From assembly GCA_029564595.1 (NCBI GenBank), contig JAKQPS010000182.1, positions 1 to 27,378 of the forward strand: a DNA stretch of 27,378 bases. The letters run 5' to 3'. The position numbers were made by a program, and so were the translations under genes. The DNA comes from a bacterium (GTDB lineage Bacteria > UBP15 > UBA6099). Below, piece after piece: positions 8,554-15,631 of the stretch. Position 1 is the first letter of the stretch; each line of letters starts with the position of its first letter. The notes under the pieces were generated by a model, which saw only the letters and a program-made list of their open reading frames with translations, was not told where the DNA came from and did no database searches.

Positions 8554-8820
8554 TTAAGGTAAAACTTTTGAAAAAGTTTTCCCTTAAAATCCCTTTCAAA
8601 ACATTTCATGCCAGCGCCAAAGGCGGAGCTTCGCTTCCGCCTTTGGCGCGTATCGTGTGAAAAGATATCGATAGCGTTTTCTATGAGAATCTTTTTCTTG
8701 AACATTTTCACAGGAGCGTAGTGACGGCGCGCTGCAGCGCGCCGTCACTACGCGCAAGGAAAAATTTGAAGGATTTTCAAGGAAACTTTTCAAAGTTTCC
8801 TTGAACCGCCGGAGGCGCTT
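8554..8820 (+). repeat. Composite palindromic element, copy B
   Basis: The complete version on the plus strand. P1 at 8554-8587 (16-bp arms, GA loop, one mismatch at T8560); linker AAATCCCTTTCAAAACATTTCA; hairpin H1 (14-bp stem GCGCCAAAGGCGGA/TCCGCCTTTGGCGC); an outer pair TGTGAAAA (8656-8663) with TTTTCACA (8705-8712); a perfect 38-nt palindrome (8716-8753); P2 at 8776-8805 (14-bp stem, TC loop); then CCGCCGGAGGCGCTT. It matches copy A part for part except for the longer 38-nt palindrome. It lies between the hydrolase promoter and the 3' end of the GH172 gene. Confidence 0.9.
8716..8753. repeat. Perfect 38-nt palindrome inside copy B
   Basis: From GCGTAGTGACGGCGCGC through the central TGCA to the exact reverse complement: 19 base pairs with no mismatch. 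Copy A has only the left arm here, so the two copies differ by a 23-nt insertion or deletion. Confidence 0.9.
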
Positions 8821-8836
8821 TAAAAGCATGTCGATT

Positions 8837-8866
8837 AAGGGAAAACTTTTGAAAAAGTTTTCCCTT
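8837..8866. repeat. Extra P1 palindrome at the 3' end of the GH172 gene
   Basis: AAGGGAAAACTTTT, loop GA, then AAAAGTTTTCCCTT: a perfect 14-bp stem. It ends 22 nt from the GH172 stop codon and may serve as a transcription end for the minus-strand gene, although no clean T-run follows the stem. Confidence 0.85.
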
Positions 8867-8888
8867 GACTCTCCGTTTCGCGCTCTGT

Positions 8889-9950
8889 TTACTTCGTCAG
8901 GCGGTTGATTTTTTCGAACATATTCATGCCTATTTCGAGTATGTCGGAGGCCGCGTATTTCGCATTTTTGAGCAGGAATCCGTCGTCCGGCAGCCTGTCT
9001 TCGGCGGGCGGGAAAGAGCCCATCGGCTTATGTGGCTCAGTCTGATACCAGTATGCCACGCTTGAGTAGTCGGAGCCGGGCGCGTCGTTAATGCCGCCGT
9101 GTTCGATAGTGGCCCTAATGCTTTTCTTGAAAGGGATAGGATCGTTCACATGGAATCTATAGGCGGAGATGCGGGAGCGCAGGGGGTCCTTGATGGTGAG
9201 GCCGTGGTAAGGGCCGGCGAAAGCGCCGTTGACGAAGTACCACCCGCTGTTGAAGTAGTCCTCCGTTCCGGTTCCGTGTATGGCGGGAGGATGTTGCTCG
9301 CCGTCAACATATATCATCTCGTCGCCTTCGAGGAACCAGAAAGAGAAAGGCCTGCGGCCCTGCATTGAGAGGTTGCAGCCGACGTAGTGGCCGGAGCCAT
9401 CGGCTTCTAGTATGGTGTAGTTCGAGCCGGGGAGGGTTCTCTCGTGCCGCCAGCGCGCGTGGAACCTGCCCGTTTTCGAGTCGTTCTCCGGGGCGTCTTC
9501 CTTGTTGTAGCCGATGTTGTAGTAGAGGGCGTTGATTTTTTTCGAGCTTTGGTTCTCTATCTCGATGCGCGCGCCCTTGGAGAACGGCATCGGGAAGTAT
9601 GAGTAGAAACCTCCGCTGGACATTCCGAGAGGGATGGAGGTGTAGTGCCTGTAGTTTGCGAAACCCACGCCGAAGAAATCGCCGACCGGCGACTCGACGC
9701 TGGGCGCGGACTCTCCGTCCCAGTACATGCGAAGCACGCAGTTGCGCAGGATGTACAAGTCAGGCGAGGCGATAGTGATCCAAATCCTAGTTATGCGGCC
9801 CGCGCCGGAGATATCCGCCAGAACGGCTTTGTCCTCTGAGTTGACCCGCACGTAGTCGTTGTTGCCGCCCGTGCGGTCGAAGCTGGATTCCTGCGCCGCC
9901 TTGAACGCTTTCAGCAGCGGCAGCCCGTCGAGGTCGTTTGCAGATTTCAT
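8889..9950 (-). CDS. GH172 / DUF2961 family glycoside hydrolase
   Basis: 353 residues, the usual length for a single-domain member. Family features seen: the N-terminal segment around NSEDKAVLADISGAGRITRIW, then NCVLRMYWDGESAPSVESP and VGDFFGVGF (the beta-sandwich with the typical PVGDFFG), and the signature HGTGTEDYFNSGW at about residue 229, whose Glu belongs to the conserved acidic pair of the family. Characterised GH172 enzymes act on fructofuranosides (difructose anhydride) or arabinofuranosides; the substrate cannot be told here. No signal peptide is seen, so it seems cytoplasmic and would act on imported sugars. GGGGAGA lies upstream of the ATG at the right spacing. Its promoter is at 9992-10020. 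The 3' end abuts the P1 palindrome at 8837. Confidence 0.87.
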   Translation of the reverse strand: MKSANDLDGLPLLKAFKAAQESSFDRTGGNNDYVRVNSEDKAVLADISGAGRITRIWITIASPDLYILRNCVLRMYWDGESAPSVESPVGDFFGVGFANYRHYTSIPLGMSSGGFYSYFPMPFSKGARIEIENQSSKKINALYYNIGYNKEDAPENDSKTGRFHARWRHERTLPGSNYTILEADGSGHYVGCNLSMQGRRPFSFWFLEGDEMIYVDGEQHPPAIHGTGTEDYFNSGWYFVNGAFAGPYHGLTIKDPLRSRISAYRFHVNDPIPFKKSIRATIEHGGINDAPGSDYSSVAYWYQTEPHKPMGSFPPAEDRLPDDGFLLKNAKYAASDILEIGMNMFEKINRLTK

Positions 9951-9991
9951 ATCCGTTCTCCCCGCAAAAATATTGTCGCGATGCGTTTATG

Positions 9992-10020
9992 ATTATACGC
10001 GCGAGGCGATTATATGAAAA
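9992..10020 (-). promoter_or_regulatory. Promoter of the GH172 gene
   Basis: On the minus strand TTTTCA (10020-10015), a 17-nt spacer and TATAAT (9997-9992), about 40 nt before the start codon. Confidence 0.5.
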
Positions 10021-10066
10021 GCGCGAGGGAGAAGCGGACTAAGAGATGGCCGCTTGCGCAAAAGCG

Positions 10067-10912
10067 TCAGATGATTATTTCTGCGGAAGGCTCGCGCTGT
10101 GCGGCCACATCTATCAGGATGTGGTCTTCTCCGACAAGCCGGAGGGAATCCCTGACGGCGTCGAGAGCAAGCTTGGGCGTGTTGCAGTCTTCGCTAAGGT
10201 GAAGGAGGAGAATGTGTTTGACGCTGCCCCTGCTGCGGGATGCCACGCGCGCGGCAGTCCTGCCGCACTGCTCGTTCGACAGATGCCCGCGCCCGCCAAG
10301 CACCCAGTCGACAAGAAACCTCGGCCGCCCCGAATCCAGTTCCGAGCGGACATCGTGGTTGCACTCGATAGCCAGCGCGTCGGCTCCGAGCATGGCTTCT
10401 TCGGCCTCAGGCGTGACTTCGCCGAGATCGGTGGCAAAGGCGAAAGATTTTCGGGAGGCCCCCTCGACGTGGCTTATGCGGAACCCCACCGGGCGGCCCA
10501 CGATGTCCCTGTTCCAGCCGCCTGAGCCGTGCGGGACGGCGAACGGCCCGATAGTCAGTTCTCCCATCGGGAAAGGAGCGTCGTCGAATTTTCTCACGAG
10601 GCCCGCTCGGTCAAGCTCGGCGAATTTCTTCGACCGCCTTAAAAGGTCCTCGAACGACTCGGCGTGCACGTACAGAGGTATGCCGTGCCTGCGGCATATC
10701 GGATACGTCACTCCGGCGTCAACGTGGTCGCCGTGCATGTGTGTAGCCAGCACGCCGTTCACGTCGTCGAGCGAAACCCCTCGCTCGGACAGCCTGTCGG
10801 TTATGTAGTTTATTCCGAGGCGCGCGGCGTCGATAAGCAGCCGCGTTCCACGCTCGGTCTCGACCAGCGAGCAGTTTCCGCCGCTGCCGCTTCCGAGGTT
10901 GACAAGTTTCAT
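10067..10912 (-). CDS. WalJ/YycJ-type metallo-beta-lactamase-fold hydrolase
   Basis: 281 residues from ATG 10912. It starts with MKLVNLGSGSGGNC, typical of the YycJ/WalJ group, and contains a full two-metal site: H58, H60, D62, H63 (THMHGDH), H128 (VPHGS), D162 (FATDLG) and H238 (LLHLSEDCNTP, a YycJ-specific motif), plus IECNHD at 183-188. Group members are DNA-processing exonucleases or related phosphodiesterases; the function here is inferred by family only. The same frame continues 171 codons upstream, but that stretch is Arg-rich antiframe translation of the nitrilase gene and is not part of the protein. The start is 35 nt after the nitrilase stop, so the two are an operon read from 11793. 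Confidence 0.87.
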   Translation of the reverse strand: MKLVNLGSGSGGNCSLVETERGTRLLIDAARLGINYITDRLSERGVSLDDVNGVLATHMHGDHVDAGVTYPICRRHGIPLYVHAESFEDLLRRSKKFAELDRAGLVRKFDDAPFPMGELTIGPFAVPHGSGGWNRDIVGRPVGFRISHVEGASRKSFAFATDLGEVTPEAEEAMLGADALAIECNHDVRSELDSGRPRFLVDWVLGGRGHLSNEQCGRTAARVASRSRGSVKHILLLHLSEDCNTPKLALDAVRDSLRLVGEDHILIDVAAQREPSAEIII

Positions 10913-10947
10913 TCTCAATTCCGGAAATTCCTTTCGCCGCCTGAAGA

Positions 10948-11793
10948 TCAGGTCTCCGAGCGAACGCCTGCCGCATAAGGGCCGCAGACGCGCAACGGAG
11001 ACTCGGCGCGCTCTCGCAACGCCTTCACATCCTCGATGTACGGCCACCTGCTTCTCTGGTCGGAGACGCGCCACATCTCTAGGGAGGCCCTCAACACGGT
11101 CTCTTCCTCGCCGGCGGACGCGATGATGTCTCCCGACGGCCCGCAGACGACTGAGCCGCCCGTGACCGCCCTGCCGTCCAGATAGCGCGCGCCCATGTTG
11201 TTGACGAACGCGGCGAACACGACGTTCTCCGCGGCGCGCGCGGCGGCCAGCCCCCTCCACAACTCCAGCCTCTGTCCGGGAATGTTTCCCGGATTGAACA
11301 CGACTTCGGCTCCGGCGAGCGCCATCTCCCTGACTATCTCCGGATACATCATGTCCACGCACACCGCGACGCCGCACCTGACGCCGGCGACGTCGAACAG
11401 CGCCAGCCCGTCTCCGCCCTCGCAAAATTTCCTCTCGCCAATAGCGCCGGAAGGGAATATTTTCTTCTGCGCGCAGAGAGTCCGTCCGTCCGGGCCGACA
11501 ACGTGGCAGATGTCCTCCACCCTGCCGCCGGAGTTCACGAACAGCCCTCCGGTCAGAACATGAAACCTTTTCTCCCCGGCTATCTCGCCGATGTCAGCGA
11601 GCAGGGAGTCGATCTCCGCCTCTTCCAGAATCGCGGCTCCGATCCACACCTCCGAAAAACACACGACATCCGCGCCCTCTATCGCGCGGAGCGTCTCAAG
11701 CGCCCTCGCCTTGTTCGAGTCTATGCGATGCAGTTCGCGCCGGAACTGTATCAGCGCGACATTGAGTTTCCTGTCGTCTTCCGCCTTAACCAT
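10948..11793 (-). CDS. Nitrilase-superfamily carbon-nitrogen hydrolase
   Basis: 281 residues from ATG 11793 (MVKAEDDRKLNVALIQF). The catalytic triad of the superfamily is visible: E48 (VVCFSEVW), K110/K111 (CAQKKIFPSG) and C145 (GVAVCVDMMYPE), followed by GAEVVFNPGN and the AARAAENVVFAAFVNN segment. Such enzymes hydrolyse amides or nitriles (omega-amidase, N-carbamoyl-amine amidase and others); I cannot narrow the substrate. There is no glutaminase-channel fusion or membrane domain. A strong promoter (TTGATA, 17 nt, TATAAT) ends exactly 7 nt before the ATG, which both fixes the start and suggests a leaderless mRNA. The frame is open 12 codons further upstream, but that would lie across the -10 box. 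First gene of the operon with the MBL hydrolase. Confidence 0.87.
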   Translation of the reverse strand: MVKAEDDRKLNVALIQFRRELHRIDSNKARALETLRAIEGADVVCFSEVWIGAAILEEAEIDSLLADIGEIAGEKRFHVLTGGLFVNSGGRVEDICHVVGPDGRTLCAQKKIFPSGAIGERKFCEGGDGLALFDVAGVRCGVAVCVDMMYPEIVREMALAGAEVVFNPGNIPGQRLELWRGLAAARAAENVVFAAFVNNMGARYLDGRAVTGGSVVCGPSGDIIASAGEEETVLRASLEMWRVSDQRSRWPYIEDVKALRERAESPLRVCGPYAAGVRSET

Positions 11794-11800
11794 AAAGCAG

Positions 11801-11829
11801 ATTATATGGAAGGCTGGGCGACATATCAA
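11801..11829 (-). promoter_or_regulatory. Strong sigma-70 promoter of the nitrilase-MBL operon
   Basis: On the minus strand TTGATA (11829-11824), a 17-nt spacer and TATAAT (11806-11801). That is 11 of 12 consensus bases. The ATG follows after 7 nt. Confidence 0.75.
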
Positions 11830-11861
11830 CGCGCGCGCGCATCCCTTTTTTCGCCGGGAGT

Positions 11862-11890
11862 TTAAAATGCGCGGGTAGCGCGGCTACAAT
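11862..11890 (+). promoter_or_regulatory. Promoter of murB
   Basis: TTAAAA (11862-11867), 17 nt, TACAAT (11885-11890), then 7 nt to the murB ATG. No ribosome binding site is present between them. It is back to back with the nitrilase promoter. Confidence 0.55.
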
Positions 11891-11897
11891 TTGCGTT

Positions 11898-12803
11898 ATG
11901 AGCTGGGTGGAAGAAGTTAAAAGAATCGCGCGCGGACGGGTCTTGGAAAAAGAGCCTATGTCTCGGCGCACGACATTCCGCGTCGGCGGGCCGTGCGAAG
12001 CCTTCTTCTGTCCCGAAGGCGCGGACGACTTGGCCGCCGTCTTGAAATTCCTCCGCGCGGAGGGCATACGGCATATTGTCATAGGGCAAGGCTCGAACGT
12101 CCTTTTTCCCGACGATGGATACGACGGATGCGTGGCGGGCGTCGGAAACGGGATGTCGAAAGTGGAGTTCGACCCCGGAAAGCTGGAGGCGGAAGCCGAA
12201 GCTGGAGCTTCCCTGAACGAGCTTGCGCTTGAGACAGCCGCGCGCGGAATGGCCGGACTGGAATCTCTCGCGGGCATACCCGGCTCTGCGGGCGGCGCGG
12301 TGTTCATGAACGCGGGCGCTTTCGGAGCTTGGATATCCGGCCCGCTGACGTCCGTCGATTTTATCTCTGCCGATGGTGAGCGCGTCCGGCTCGACGCGGC
12401 TGAACTGGACTTCGGATACCGCCGCAGCTCGTTTCAGGACAACCCCGGCTGCGCGATAGTCTCCGCGAGGTTCGCGTTCGCGCCCGGCGACCCCGCCGCC
12501 CTGAAAGCCCGCGCGGCGGAAATACTTGAGTTGCGGCGCGGCAAACAGCCTCTCGACATGGGGTCCGCCGGCAGCTTCTTCAGAAACGCCGAGGACGGCG
12601 GCCCCGCGGGAAGACTCATAGACGAGGCCGGGCTTAAAGGCCGTCGCGTCGGCGGCGCGATGGTCTCCCCAAAACATGCCAACTTCATCGTCAACGCCGG
12701 AGGAGCCACCCGCGCGGACATCCTCGCCCTCGCCGACATCGTGTCCTCCCGCGTCAAAGAACTCTTCGGCGTCGTCCTCGTCCCGGAAGTCAGAATCATC
12801 TGA
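11898..12803 (+). CDS. murB: UDP-N-acetylmuramate dehydrogenase (UDP-N-acetylenolpyruvoylglucosamine reductase)
   Basis: 301 residues, the normal length of a type II MurB. This FAD enzyme reduces enolpyruvyl-UDP-GlcNAc to UDP-MurNAc with NADPH in cytoplasmic peptidoglycan precursor synthesis. FAD-domain motifs are TTFRVGGPCEAF (25-36), GQGSNVLF (63-70) and GIPGSAGGAVFMNAGAFG (126-143). Catalytic residues by family comparison are R175 in the YRxSxF-like YRRSSF, S226 in GSAGSFFRN as proton donor, and E297 in VPEVRII. It lacks the Tyr-loop of type I enzymes. It stands alone rather than in a dcw cluster. It diverges from the nitrilase operon and converges on the D-aminoacylase-like gene. Confidence 0.96.
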   Translation: MSWVEEVKRIARGRVLEKEPMSRRTTFRVGGPCEAFFCPEGADDLAAVLKFLRAEGIRHIVIGQGSNVLFPDDGYDGCVAGVGNGMSKVEFDPGKLEAEAEAGASLNELALETAARGMAGLESLAGIPGSAGGAVFMNAGAFGAWISGPLTSVDFISADGERVRLDAAELDFGYRRSSFQDNPGCAIVSARFAFAPGDPAALKARAAEILELRRGKQPLDMGSAGSFFRNAEDGGPAGRLIDEAGLKGRRVGGAMVSPKHANFIVNAGGATRADILALADIVSSRVKELFGVVLVPEVRII

Positions 12804-12813
12804 CGCGCTGCAA

Positions 12814-12850
12814 CCCTTTTCAAAGAGTTTTCCCCAACCGCCTGCGGCGG
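12814..12850 (+). repeat. Possible worn 3' end of the composite element
   Basis: CCCTTTTCAAAGAGTTTTCC followed by CCAACCGCCTGCGGCGG resembles the P2-plus-CCGCCGGAGGCG end of copies A and B, with several mismatches. It lies between two convergent genes. Confidence 0.3.
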
Positions 12851-12928
12851 CCGCGCGCCTCATGCTTTTCCTTGTTCTTCTTTCTTTTCTTCTTCTTTCG
12901 CTTTTCCCATTTTCCATCCGCCGGAAAA

Positions 12929-14665
12929 TCAGCCGCCGTTTCTCAGAGCGCGGCCTGCGAGGCGGCTTTTGTCGAACCTGCCGTCGTCCAGAATGTGGAA
13001 GCCGTTGATTAGGACATGATCGATGCCTGACGGAGTCCCCACGGGGTTGAAGAAATCCACGTTGGGAGCGATCATGTCGGGATCGAACACTAGCAGGTCG
13101 GCGAAATAGCCTTCTTTGACGATGCCGCGTTGTTTAAGGTTGAACTGTTCTGCGGGCAGGCCGGTGGTTTTGTGTATGGCAGTTGGGAGATCAAGCATCT
13201 TTTTCTCCCGCACATATCGGCTGAAGAACTTGGGGAACGCGCCGTAGAACAGGTGCGACGGCTTGCCGAATCCCATCAGGATGGTGTCCGTGCTTATCTG
13301 GACGTCCGGGTGAGCGAGAGCGGCGAAGATGGACTGCTCGGTGAAGTTGTCCTCCGGGCGGCCCGCCGACGAGAAGACGAGCACCCTGCCCTCTTCCTCC
13401 ACCAGCAGGTCGCAGATGAAGTCGAACGGATGCTTGCCGGCGTCCTTTGCCAAGTCCGAAACGCGTTTGCCTTCGCAGCATTTGTTCTTGTCGGTGACGA
13501 CGGACATGATGCGCGTGCAGTCCCAGCCGAGCAGTTTGAAGATGTTGAGAGACCAACTGCTTTTGCCGGTGTGGGGCCACAGCATGTCGCCCTGTTCGAT
13601 GTCGCGCCTTATCTTGCGCCTGATGGCGCGGCTGGTGAGGCGCTCGCCGATTTCCTCTTTGTCGCCCTTGAGGGTCCACGGGGGGAAGTAGGCCATAAGG
13701 TGCGTGAAGGTGGTGGTGGTGGGCATGACGTCCACGCCTATCTTCTGCCCCTGTGAGTTCATTTTTGAAATTCTATTTAGCTGTTTCTCAATCTCGGCAT
13801 CCAGCTTCATCGGGAGAGTCCAGTATTGAGAAAGCTCGATCATGAGGCCGGCGAACGCGCGGATGAACGGGCCGAGCAGGCCCATGTCAGGAACCCAGAA
13901 GAGGTGCGACACCTGAGCGCGGATGTCGTTGGCGCGCGCCACTTCGGCAAGCTCGTCTATAGCCTTTTCGAGGTCGTTCATGTATGTTCGCAGGTGGCTG
14001 ACGTACATCCCGTCGTAGTCGGACAGCACGCTTCCGAGGCGCACCAGTTCGCGGGTGTCGCTTTGAAGGCCGGGCATGTACTGAAGGCCGGTGGAGAGTC
14101 CGATGCAGCCCGCGTCCATGCAGCGCTCTAGCGAGAGAGACATGCGGGATATCTCCTCGTTCGTGGCTTTTCTGGGCTGCATGCCCATCGCGTCGATGCG
14201 GATGAGGCCGTGCGGCGCGAGCAGCGCGAAGTTGAGCAGCGCCCCGTTGCCCTCGATGTGATCGAAGAACCCGGCGGTGTCTTTCCACGGAATGTCTTTA
14301 AGCTCGCGCGCGGTGAACCCTTCGAGATATGTCTTCATGTCGGAGTAATACTCGTCGGAGAAGGGAGCCATGGACATGCCGCAGTTGCCGCCGACGAAGG
14401 TGGTTATGCCTTGGCGGACCAGAGGCTCCAGAACGTCAGCGTGGTCTTTGCGGTGTATAGTCAGGTCCGCGTGCGAATGCGGGTCGATTATGCCCGGACA
14501 AACCGTCTTGCCGGTCGCGTCGATTACCCGGCAGCCGTTCGCCGACGCGAGCGCGCCGTTCCGCTCCACCGCCTTTATCTTGTCTCCCTTGACCGCGACG
14601 TCCGCCTTGAATCCGGGTTTCCCCGTTCCGTCTATAACCGTTCCGTTCTTGATTATCAGGTCCAA
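12929..14665 (-). CDS. N-acyl-D-amino-acid deacylase (D-aminoacylase) family amidohydrolase
   Basis: 578 residues. It begins as amidohydrolases do (MDLIIKNGTVIDGTGKPGFK) and ends with a beta-sandwich returning strand (GYFADLLVFDPD, GIDHVLINGFHIL). Metal and catalytic residues match the D-aminoacylase pattern: H63 and H65 (GIIDPHSHAD), C95 (VGGNCGMS, the bridging Cys of this subgroup), H224 (YVSHLRTY), H254 (QVSHLF) and D460 (ISTDTI). Characterised members remove acyl groups from N-acyl-D-amino acids; related dihydroorotase-like enzymes exist, so the substrate is open. No signal peptide is visible. The start is TTG at 14665-14663, supported by GAGGGG 8 nt upstream. It is an isolated minus-strand gene between murB and repeat C. 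Confidence 0.88.
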   Translation of the reverse strand: MDLIIKNGTVIDGTGKPGFKADVAVKGDKIKAVERNGALASANGCRVIDATGKTVCPGIIDPHSHADLTIHRKDHADVLEPLVRQGITTFVGGNCGMSMAPFSDEYYSDMKTYLEGFTARELKDIPWKDTAGFFDHIEGNGALLNFALLAPHGLIRIDAMGMQPRKATNEEISRMSLSLERCMDAGCIGLSTGLQYMPGLQSDTRELVRLGSVLSDYDGMYVSHLRTYMNDLEKAIDELAEVARANDIRAQVSHLFWVPDMGLLGPFIRAFAGLMIELSQYWTLPMKLDAEIEKQLNRISKMNSQGQKIGVDVMPTTTTFTHLMAYFPPWTLKGDKEEIGERLTSRAIRRKIRRDIEQGDMLWPHTGKSSWSLNIFKLLGWDCTRIMSVVTDKNKCCEGKRVSDLAKDAGKHPFDFICDLLVEEEGRVLVFSSAGRPEDNFTEQSIFAALAHPDVQISTDTILMGFGKPSHLFYGAFPKFFSRYVREKKMLDLPTAIHKTTGLPAEQFNLKQRGIVKEGYFADLLVFDPDMIAPNVDFFNPVGTPSGIDHVLINGFHILDDGRFDKSRLAGRALRNGG

Positions 14666-14673
14666 TGTCGGTT

Positions 14674-14679
14674 CCCCTC
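14674..14679 (-). promoter_or_regulatory. Ribosome binding site supporting a TTG start
   Basis: GAGGGG on the minus strand ends 8 nt before the TTG that opens the D-aminoacylase-like gene. No in-frame ATG lies at a suitable distance. Confidence 0.55.
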
Positions 14680-14766
14680 GCGATGAATTTCAAACGCCCA
14701 TGCGGCCGTTTTGATAGAGCATATAGAAGAGAGCGGCAAATATCAACACCCGGCGCGCGCGGTTGG

Positions 14767-15043
14767 GCCTCCGGCGGCCAAAGAGAAACTTTTGAAAAAG
14801 TTTCTCTTTGGATTCTCTTCAAAACGTTTCGATGGTCGTCGGGAGCGAATCGCTGCCGCGCTTCCCCTCCCGACGCCCTATTTAAAATCATTTATGAATA
14901 ATATTCCACTGAAAACCCTTTCCCAATATCTTTTCACATGTGCGCGGCGGAGCGGAGGCGCGAACGCGCCCGCTTCGCCGCGCGCATTGAAACGTTTTGA
15001 AAGGGATTTTAAGGGAAAACTTTTTCAAAAGTTTTCCCTTAAA
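14767..15043 (-). repeat. Composite palindromic element, copy C (inverted)
   Basis: Read on the minus strand from 15043: P1 (15043-15008, 17-bp stem with TC/GA loop, perfect); the linker AAATCCCTTTCAAAACGTTTCA; hairpin H1 at 14983-14942 with different arms from A and B (GCGCGGCG with CGCCGCGC, then AGCG/CGCT and GGCGCG/CGCGCC); GTGAAAAGATATTGGGAAAG; a diverged middle; hairpin H2 (14875-14837, 9-bp stem CGTCGGGAG/CTCCCGACG); P2 (14811-14778, a perfect 16-bp stem of different sequence); and CCGCCGGAGGC. Part order and linkers equal those of A and B. It fills the space between two divergent genes and ends 42 nt before the chosen cobO start. Confidence 0.85.
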
Positions 15044-15084
15044 TTATAATGAGCCTGCGATTCGGAAGCGAACGGGGAAAAGCC

Positions 15085-15609
15085 ATGCTGGAAAAGGGAT
15101 ACTCACAGGTATACACGGGAAACGGAAAAGGAAAGACGACGGCGGCGCTTGGGCTGGCGCTTCGCGGGGCGGGCGCGGGCCTGCGCTCGTACATCGGCCA
15201 GTTCATGAAGGGGCGTCCGTACAGCGAGCTTGATTCGGCGAAGCTGCTCTCTCCTTTTGTTGTCATAGAGCAATACGGGCATCCGGAGTTCTGCGTTCCG
15301 GGAAAAGTCTCCGACGATGATTTCCGGTTGGCCCGCGAAGGAATGGAGAAACTGAGGGCGGCCCTTTTCGGTGGCGAATACGATATTGTGATAGCGGATG
15401 AAATATGCACCGCGATATACTTCAAGCTCGTTGCGCTTGAAGATGCGCTCGCGCTAATCGCGTCGAAGCCGGAGCATGTCGAGCTTGTGATGACGGGCAG
15501 ATACGCGCCGGACGAGCTTATCGCCGCCGCCGACCTCGCGACTGAAATGAAAGAGTTGAAACATTATTATCAGAAGGATGTTCCGGCGCGCAAAGGCGTG
15601 GAATTCTGA
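15085..15609 (+). CDS. cobO: Cob(I)yrinic acid a,c-diamide (corrinoid) adenosyltransferase, CobO/BtuR type
   Basis: 174 residues from ATG 15085. The P-loop YTGNGKGKTTAALGLALR (10-27) is the characteristic ATP site of the BtuR/CobO/CobP family. IGQFMKGRPYSELDS, DIVIADEICTAI (Walker-B-like) and the C-terminal TEMKELKHYYQKDVPARKGVEF are also family hallmarks. It adenosylates cob(I)alamin or cobyrinic acid diamide on cobalt in coenzyme B12 synthesis or salvage, in the cytoplasm. GGGG at 15074-15077 favours 15085; the earlier in-frame ATG (15049) sits 6 nt from repeat C with no ribosome binding site. No other cob genes and no B12 riboswitch are seen nearby, which suggests salvage or a dispersed pathway. 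The stop is 22 nt from that of convergent hflX. Confidence 0.92.
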   Translation: MLEKGYSQVYTGNGKGKTTAALGLALRGAGAGLRSYIGQFMKGRPYSELDSAKLLSPFVVIEQYGHPEFCVPGKVSDDDFRLAREGMEKLRAALFGGEYDIVIADEICTAIYFKLVALEDALALIASKPEHVELVMTGRYAPDELIAAADLATEMKELKHYYQKDVPARKGVEF

Positions 15610-15631
15610 GCGCGCGCCGCGCCTTTCGCCG

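Noticed and set aside
8519-8599. N-terminal extension of the alpha/beta hydrolase
   Set aside because: It is translation of repeat B (MKGILRENFFKSF); the same peptide appears from repeat C in an unrelated frame.
10913-11425. 171-codon upstream extension of the MBL hydrolase frame
   Set aside because: Arg/Gly-rich translation antiframe to the nitrilase gene; MKLVNLGSGSGGNC at 10912 is the family's normal start.
11862-12917. 351-codon minus-strand open frame over murB
   Set aside because: Antisense shadow of a well-identified MurB; Arg/Gly-rich and ends in low-complexity Lys/Arg/Glu sequence.
5778-15043. Elements A-C as insertion sequences
   Set aside because: No transposase frame inside or beside them and no visible target-site duplication.
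14812-15084. B12 riboswitch before the cobO gene
   Set aside because: No B12-box-like GCCACTG pattern is visible; the region is explained by repeat C.
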